NCBI GenBank assembly: GCA_016706365.1
Contig: JADJJU010000001.1
Coordinates: forward strand, 459,001-523,000
Source of the DNA: Saprospiraceae bacterium
GTDB lineage: Bacteria; Bacteroidota; Bacteroidia; Chitinophagales; Saprospiraceae
DNA: 64,000 nucleotides
Direction of reading: 5' to 3'
Shown piece after piece: positions 60,401-64,000 of this stretch; position 1 is the first letter of the stretch, and every line of letters starts with the position of its first letter. The translations under genes were made by a program, and so were the position numbers. Below the pieces are notes generated by a model that was given only the letters and a program-made list of their open reading frames with translations, had not been told where the DNA came from and did no database searches.

Positions 60401-63400
60401 TACTATTACCAGCAGCATCAACTACTCTGAAGAATACGATGTGTCTGTTACCTGAGTTTGTCAAGTCAGCACAGCAGAATTCTACAAATGGACCGAATCC
60501 ACCACCAAAAATTTGAGTAGAATCGATTGCACCAGGAGCGCAAGGTGAGTTAGGGACACCTCTCTTTCTAGCTACTTCCATTCTTACGATTTCACAATTG
60601 TCATATGAACCATCGTCGAATGCCTCAGCATAGATACGAGCTCTACAGTCACCACCAAGAGTTACAACTCTGAACTTCTCGCAAACAGCGATCGGAGGAG
60701 TGATATCTCTCAATTCAAGTACTCTTTCTAATGTTGTTACGTTACCGCAACCATCAACAGCAGTATAAGTAATCGTGTGAACACCTACAGGTAGTACACG
60801 GAATTGATTAGCCTGAGCTGGGAAAAATCCACTAGCAGGGTTGAATGAACCAGTAAATGTACCACCAACGAAGCTAGGGCTGCTGATTGTAACACTTACT
60901 ACTCCACTACAAGCATCTACTACTTGCGGTGTAGCAAATTTGATTTGATATTCGCAAGCATAATAGTTAACTCTTAAGCTATCAGGATTAACTAAAGTAA
61001 TAACAGGACCATTGTGGTCAGCTACTTTAATTAACTGCGTACATTCAACAACCTGGTTGGAAGGTAGACACCAGTCAACGCAAGTCCATCTTCTAAGGAT
61101 CTTACGAGCTGTACGCTCACCAAACTCTCCACAAATTGGAATGTTGATATCTGTGTATGCACACTGAATGTTACAAGATTGGTTAGCAGGTGAACCAGTA
61201 CCAGCATAGTTGATACTTGGATCTGCTTCCGGACGTGGGTTGCTGTATGGACTTCTGCCATCACCTCTCCAACCACCGAATACACCTTATTCGTCACATT
61301 CGAATCCTTCTAGATCCAGATTATCATAGTTACGAAGATTTCCGCAAACTGTTTCAAGAACATCATTCTCAACCAATACCTGGCGCTCACATGTTGCAGT
61401 ATTACCACAAACGTCAGTCGCACTATAAGTGATAGTTAGGAATCTGTCATCACAAACATCACTTGAACTTACTGCAGAAACTGTGAAAGTAACACCACCA
61501 GCTAAACCACAATTATCAGTAACTGTAGGTTCATTGATACCTAGAGCAGTCAATTGAGCAAGAGTAGTAGCAGCTTGTAATTGTGCTATTTCAGTACATC
61601 CGATAGTACATTCCTGTGCAATAAGATCGCTCAAGAAAATCGGAGGAGTAACATTAAACTGGTAATAGAAATCACCAAGTCCAGCAGGGTTTAATGCACC
61701 CCATGATGTATAAACAAGTACATAAGACTGACCAGCAACTAAGTTGATGTCAAATAATGGTTGCAATGCACCAAAGCCCACGATTGCTGCTCCATCATCA
61801 CCTCCACCTACAAGGTTTTGGCAAGGGTTAGCAGGGTTGAATGAACCAGCATAGATCATCGCAAGACCATCGATCCACATGTTTGAAGTAGGTCCAAACA
61901 TAGGTACGATAACTCCAAAATAGTCAGCAGAGAAATCAAATGTGTAAGTTGATGTAGTAGGGGCTATGAAACTCATTTCATGTACCCATCTAGTTCCAGC
62001 AGGTGGATTACCAGCACCAAAGTTCAAACAAGTACCATTATAAGTCATCTGAGTACTTGAAGAATTGAATGGACCGCCAATTACTATAGTTAAATGACAA
62101 TGCACCCGGATCTGTAAATGCAATCGTTGCTGAAGATCTAAGGTTTGAACAAGCTGCACCATCAGGACTTGTAAGTGTGATTGTCGTAGGAGTTACTGTA
62201 GCAACTGCATTTGGATAACCAGCAGGAACAGAAGTAGTCCAGTTTGCAGGAGCAAAATCACCTGTAAAGCCTGAAGTAGTGATAGGATCATTAGGCTCGC
62301 GAATCATGTACTGATAAGTGCCACAACCTTCAACAGTGTTAGTAACAACACCGTCAATTGTAATTTCGAAATCTTCATTAGTTAAGCAACCGAAGTTACC
62401 GCTCAACAACATCTCAGCTGTAATCAATCTTTCGCACTCATCATCCAATGTGATGTTTACGTTAGCGATACAAGCAAGATTTGTTTGAGGAGCAGGAGCC
62501 TGAGTTACAATAATTCTGAAGTCTTCCTGTCTAACATTACCTGCACCATCAGTTGCAGTCAATACAATTGTATAAGTACCCGGACCAGCCGCAACTTGTA
62601 CACGTGCACCACCTAAACTTGGAAGGATTACGGCACCACTAACAGCAGGGTTAAATCCAACAGTAAATGCAGTAACAGAACAGTTATCAATTGCAGAAGC
62701 TTCAAAAGTTATGATAGCTGTTGGAGGACCACATGGATCCAGGTCAACAATAATATCCTGAGCAGGATATACTATAACAGGAGCAACCAAATCAGGTTGA
62801 CCAATTGTAGTAATCACAGCAGTAACAGTACGTCCTCCGTAGCTGATTGTCGCAGTTCTTACTCCGGCAGTCAATGTCAAAGGCCATGAAACGTTAGCAG
62901 ATGTAGGGCCAAGTGGAGTTACAGTAGGAGCACCTACAGTCACACCAGCAGCCGGGTTGAAAGAAATTGTTACACCAGCAGCGTTAATAGGCTCGCAATC
63001 ATCGATTATAGTAACATTGTAAGTGATTTGACCAGATGTAGAACACTGAGCCAAAGTCAATTGCGTAGAGTTAGCTATAATGATTGGAGGAATATTAGGC
63101 TCCTGAGTGATAGTAATCAAAGTATTAGCATTAACACCACCATAGTTGATATCAGCTAACCATGCTCCAGGAGTCACAGCAAGTTCATATTCAAAATAAC
63201 GGTCATTAGTACCAACTGGAGTTGAGAATGTTCCCAATACAGTTACACCAGCACCAAAAGTAACATAGTCACCTACAGGAACTGCTTCACAATCATCAAG
63301 AATAGTAAAGCTAAAGTTAACCGTAGCGGCAGGAGTACATGCAGAAATTTCTGCTGCATATGCGTTAGCTATGATTGTAGGAGGGTTGTTAGGTGCAGCA

Positions 63401-64000
63401 ACATTTACAGTAATAGTAGGGTTAGCAGTCACCACATTACCACCACCATCAGTGTAAGTAATTAATGGGAAGAAAGTACCTGCAGAAACTGTACCTGAAA
63501 CTTCAAAGTACATTGCATTACAAGGAGTACCTACACAGCCAACAGGATCAGTAAAGAAAAATCCTGCTCCGTTCAAGTTAGGTAATCCAGAACCACCACC
63601 ATTGAATACTACATTTGCAACATTAACTGGAGCACAGTCATCAGTGATAGTGAAACTGTATACAGTTGGAGTTGAAGTTGAACAATGAGGAATTGTAACA
63701 TTAGCCGCATTTGCATAAATGATCGGAAGATTATCGATATTGCTAGCAACAACGTTAATAATCTGATCTATAAAACCAATATTTCCAAATGCATCAGTAT
63801 ATGAAGCAGATATCAAATAATTACCGGTAGCAGGAAAAGTTACAAAATACTCACGGTAATTGTTACCTGTGAAGTTAAGTACTCCTGTTGCACCACCAAA
63901 GTTAACTATCAGGTTTGCGAAATTAACAGCATTCTGATCACATAAGTCATCAACCTGAACTGTTATTACACCAGTAACTGAAGTTTGGCAATCACTGATT
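57402..64000 (-). CDS. G5: giant T9SS-exported protein, N-terminus outside window (one frameshift, one in-frame stop)
   Basis: At least 2200 residues in view; continues past 64000. Begins in the window with DCQTSVTGVITVQVDDLCDQ and GNNYREYFVTF, closely matching the G1 N-terminal region (FNGGGSGLPNLNG; FFPLITY), then extra Ig-like modules (PIIIANSTQLTLAQCSTS). A domain around 62080-61600 (GPFNSSSTQMTYNGT; FIAPTTSTYTFDFSADYFGV) resembles a CUB/PPC-like beta domain. HYR repeats follow, then the C-terminal set: dockerin-like pair at about 58480-58300 (NGVTTADISLIQRHILG; ADATGDGRISAADLVDIRKVI), cohesin-like at about 58070-57690 (GYQYTMNFNVDMLDFVGF) and T9SS (YELFQNEPNPFANET...KKMVIID). A frameshift lies near 62075-62085. 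TAA at 61287-61289 (after EGFECDE) interrupts a frame that is otherwise open from 62075 to 57402. Codon choice (many CGT, AAC, TAC) looks more optimised than in G2/G3, hinting at high expression. Confidence 0.85.

Noticed and set aside
61031..61297. Short minus-strand frame beside the G5 stop codon, possible separate gene
   Set aside because: The G5 frame remains open across this stretch with HYR-type sequence, so this frame is a shadow.
33853..64000. Cellulosome-type polysaccharide-degrading complex
   Set aside because: No glycoside hydrolase or carbohydrate-binding domain was seen; only structural repeats, dockerin, cohesin-like and sorting domains.

Overview
The window comes from a low-GC Bacteroidota chromosome, most likely Saprospiria/Saprospiraceae. 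Pointers to this are very large secreted proteins with type IX secretion (T9SS) C-terminal sorting domains, HYR-like Cys-rich repeats, promoters of the Bacteroidota form (TTTG-N19-TANNTTTG), a Na+-translocating NADH:quinone reductase and the futalosine menaquinone enzyme MqnC. The lineage is an inference; no rRNA or tRNA gene was seen.

Layout. 1-6921 (minus): nqrABCDEF followed by apbE, i.e. the respiratory sodium pump plus the transferase that attaches its covalent FMN. 6922-10095: gene-poor accessory stretch with hairpin/direct-repeat modules, an IS110-family element and a palindromic interspersed repeat. 10096-15814 (minus): a GlcD-type FAD oxidase, a di-heme MauG/MbnH-like peroxidase overlapping an MbnP-like lipoprotein, a second MbnP-like lipoprotein, a DnaQ-like exonuclease and a DoxX membrane protein. 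16143-18296 (plus): a GNAT-like protein and an outer-membrane beta-barrel. 18302-23235 (minus): mqnC, a purine nucleoside phosphorylase and uvrA. 23941-28443 (plus): a 1500-residue choice-of-anchor/T9SS surface protein. 28728-33378 (plus): rimP-nusA-infB, with a near-perfect promoter, a leader hairpin and an internal terminator/promoter before infB. 33853-64000 (minus): five consecutive giant T9SS-exported proteins (called G1-G5 here; G5 runs off the window), each apparently its own transcription unit.

G1-G5 share one C-terminal plan: Cys-rich HYR/Ig-like repeats, a carboxypeptidase-regulatory-like domain, a dockerin type I-like pair, a cohesin-like domain and a T9SS sorting domain. A dockerin and a cohesin-like fold in the same exported chain, repeated in five tandem paralogues, suggests a self-assembling surface or extracellular scaffold. 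This is the most interesting candidate system in the window. The MbnH/MbnP-like pair is the second.

Caution on sequence quality. At least eight genes (apbE, nqrF, the transposase, pnp, rimP, G1, G2, G5) are broken by small frameshifts, most of them explained by one missing base in a short homopolymer, and G5 also has one in-frame TAA. Because essential or highly conserved genes are hit, I read most of these as read/assembly errors and annotate each gene as one reading unit with the break positions stated.
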